Positions 6,562 to 7,810 of a stretch of 7,810 nt of DNA are shown in pieces. A program made the translations under genes and the position numbers. The stretch is from positions 1-7,810 of the forward strand of contig CAMLSA010000126.1 in assembly GCA_946482655.1 (NCBI GenBank), read 5' to 3'. A model generated the notes under the pieces. The model saw only the letters and a program-made list of their open reading frames with translations. It did no database searches and had not been told where the DNA came from. Source of the stretch: an uncultured Sphingomonas sp. (GTDB lineage Bacteria; Pseudomonadota; Alphaproteobacteria; Sphingomonadales; Sphingomonadaceae). Positions within the stretch are counted from its first letter, which is position 1. Each line of letters opens with the position of its first letter.

Positions 6562-6759
6562 CTCATCTCCCTTTTTGGCCGGTCGGTTCGCAGCAGCGCG
6601 TCCGCCCCCTTCTTGCATCGATTTAAAGGACGGCAGCGAGCTTTCCACAAGCTTTGCCGGGAAGGAAAGGGCAAATAATTGTTCGTCCACACGGCAATGC
6701 GCGTCAAGCCGGTCCAGCCACATCCCCACGGCTTGCCGCCACCTGTCGGCACATGTGTA
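6562..6759 (-). other. 198-bp gap upstream of the second MFS gene
   Basis: This minus-strand leader separates the Gfo/Idh/MocA and MFS genes. It holds the ribosome site GGGAGA next to the MFS start, a weak promoter candidate (6621-6650), and an inverted repeat TTTGCC/GGCAAA with an 11-nt loop (6653-6675) just upstream of that promoter. An 8-bp palindrome, CACATGTG, lies at 6750-6757 right after the Gfo/Idh/MocA stop codon. I saw no clear terminator. Confidence 0.5.
6621..6650 (-). promoter_or_regulatory. Weak candidate promoter for the second MFS gene
   Basis: On the minus strand, TTGTGG (6645-6650) and TTAAAT (6621-6626) are spaced by 18 bp and match three and four of six consensus bases. 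The -10 box lies 59 bp before the ATG. The inverted repeat at 6653-6675 sits directly upstream. The evidence is suggestive only. Confidence 0.25.
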
Positions 6760-7746
6760 TCATTGCCCGCGCCGACGCATCCCGGCGGCATCGTAGATGG
6801 CGTCGATCACCCGCATGTTCCGTACAGCATCCTCGATCGTCGTTTGTACGGGTTTCGCGTGAGTGAGGACCTGTGCGATGTCTCGCATCTGGAAAACGAA
6901 CGTGGGCGTCGGGTCGAATCTTTCCTTTAGCGTCTCGCCTCCCACGCGCATGGTCCATTCATGCCCCCAATGCGGAATGAAGAAGTTCGTGACGTCCAAT
7001 TCGCCTTTCTCTCCCTCGACCTTCAAGCGGATCTCGGTCTCGGCCCGTCCGTTCAACGACATGCCGAGATCCGCGATACAACCGCTCGGGAATTCGAGCT
7101 GCGCCTCCATCTCGAGGTCGATTTCCGCATGGACGCGCAGCGCCCGTGCGCTACGTACCGCAGGCTCCTCGCCGGTGATCAGTCGCGCGACGTTGATGGT
7201 GTAGCAGCCGGGATCCATCGTCGCTCCGCCTGCGATATCATAGCGATAGCGGATGTCCTCCGGCTTCAGGAGATCGTCGGCGATATAGCATTGCGCCTTG
7301 ATCCTGCGCAGAGGACCCAGCGCGCCGGAGCTGCGGAGCTGGGCCAGCCGCCGGGCCAGCGGATGGTAGCGGTAATGAACCGCCTCGATCAAAGGGACGC
7401 CGGTCTCCCTTGCCACCTCGGCCATGCGCGACGCTTCCTCGGCATTCGCGGCGACGGGCTTTTCGCAAAGCACCGCCTTGCCCGCCCTCAGGCTCTTGAT
7501 CGTCCATTCGGCATGGAGGCCGTTCGGCAGCGGAATATAGATGAGATCGACGTCCGGGTCCGTCAGAAGTTCTTCATAGGTAGAGGTCCGCGGAATCTTG
7601 AAGCGAGCCGCGAACGCCTCGGCTTTCGAGCGCTGCCTCGAGGCTATGTTGATCACCTCGATTTCGGGCAGCATCTCCATATGATCCATCAGGCCCCAGC
7701 CGACGATGTCCGCGCAGCCCAATATGCCCACTCGAATCCGATCCAT
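6760..7746 (-). CDS. Gfo/Idh/MocA-family NAD(P)-dependent oxidoreductase
   Basis: This 328-residue cytoplasmic enzyme probably oxidises or reduces a sugar, cyclitol or cyclic diol with NAD(P). The N-terminal Rossmann domain begins IRVGILGCADI (4-14), with Ala12 in the usual GxGxxG/A position. The dinucleotide-binding strand ends at VINIASRQRSKAEAFA (31-46). The EKPV motif (95-98) provides the conserved Lys96. The C-terminal alpha/beta domain has EAVHYRYHP (121-129) and GGATMDPGCYTINVAR (173-188). In the latter, Tyr182 takes the place often held by His, as in glucose-fructose oxidoreductase and dihydrodiol dehydrogenase relatives. There is no Tat signal. AGGAG lies 5 nt before ATG. The start is 18 bp from the stop of an upstream minus-strand gene, so it is probably a distal gene of an operon. 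The length is normal for the family; the substrate is unknown. Confidence 0.92.
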   Translation of the reverse strand: MDRIRVGILGCADIVGWGLMDHMEMLPEIEVINIASRQRSKAEAFAARFKIPRTSTYEELLTDPDVDLIYIPLPNGLHAEWTIKSLRAGKAVLCEKPVAANAEEASRMAEVARETGVPLIEAVHYRYHPLARRLAQLRSSGALGPLRRIKAQCYIADDLLKPEDIRYRYDIAGGATMDPGCYTINVARLITGEEPAVRSARALRVHAEIDLEMEAQLEFPSGCIADLGMSLNGRAETEIRLKVEGEKGELDVTNFFIPHWGHEWTMRVGGETLKERFDPTPTFVFQMRDIAQVLTHAKPVQTTIEDAVRNMRVIDAIYDAAGMRRRGQ

Positions 7747-7764
7747 TGCAGCTCCTGACCTCGA

Positions 7765-7810
7765 TCAGCTTGCAGGGTTCTCCGCCAGCCGCGGCTCGAC
7801 GATGCCGTCG
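7765..7810 (-). CDS. C-terminal end of an unidentified upstream gene (partial)
   Basis: A minus-strand frame enters from the right edge and codes for DGIVEPRLAENPAS before TGA at 7765-7767. The short spacing of 18 bp to the Gfo/Idh/MocA start and the natural-looking tail support a real gene in the same operon. Fourteen residues are too few to name the protein. Confidence 0.55.
   Translation of the reverse strand, partial: DGIVEPRLAENPAS

Noticed and set aside
6562..6729. A 56-residue N-terminal extension of the second MFS transporter
   Set aside because: The extension is unlike the family, has no ribosome site, and the ATG at 6561 has a good GGGAGA.
6961..7758. A 265-codon + strand frame opposite the Gfo/Idh/MocA gene
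   Set aside because: The opposite strand carries all the family motifs; this frame has none.

Overview
The window is GC-rich (clearly above 60% by eye) bacterial DNA with tightly packed genes and G/C-ending codons. The protein types point to an alphaproteobacterium, most likely a sphingomonad (Sphingobium, Novosphingobium or Sphingomonas type). They include a Spinster-like MFS permease, a GMC-family FAD oxidoreductase, a SnoaL/NTF2-fold protein, a DUF2889-type protein and a small EthD-like barrel. This is an inference from protein style. No rRNA, tRNA or other taxonomic marker is present. No transposase, integrase, CRISPR array or RNA gene was found.

Layout, left to right: (i) an MFS transporter on + that is cut by the left edge (3-1202). 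(ii) A 398-bp stretch without an intact gene (1203-1600). It holds two abutting palindromes and a short, apparently frame-shifted stretch that reads like a broken gene. (iii) A GMC oxidoreductase (1601-3217, +) followed 50 bp later by a small ferredoxin-fold barrel protein (3268-3609, +), probably one transcript. (iv) A SnoaL-like protein on - (3729-4208), convergent with the barrel gene, with a terminator-like hairpin between them. (v) A 296-bp divergent promoter region (4209-4504). (vi) A DUF2889-like protein on + (4505-5296). (vii) A second MFS transporter on - (5308-6561), convergent with the DUF2889 gene and only 11 bp from it. (viii) A Gfo/Idh/MocA oxidoreductase on - (6760-7746). (ix) The last 14 codons of another minus-strand gene (7765-7810), which lies 18 bp upstream of the Gfo/Idh/MocA gene and is probably in its operon.

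The gene content fits an accessory catabolic island: two permeases of different MFS subfamilies, a flavin alcohol dehydrogenase/oxidase, an NAD(P)-dependent sugar or cyclic-alcohol dehydrogenase, and three small accessory proteins. One of these, the SnoaL-like protein, keeps an Asp/His pair at the positions used by LinA and scytalone dehydratase, so it may be a real dehydratase-type enzyme. The substrate cannot be read from the window. The best leads for something undescribed are the SnoaL-like enzyme, the DUF2889 protein with its conserved Cys/His residues, and the regulatory palindromes in the two large gaps.
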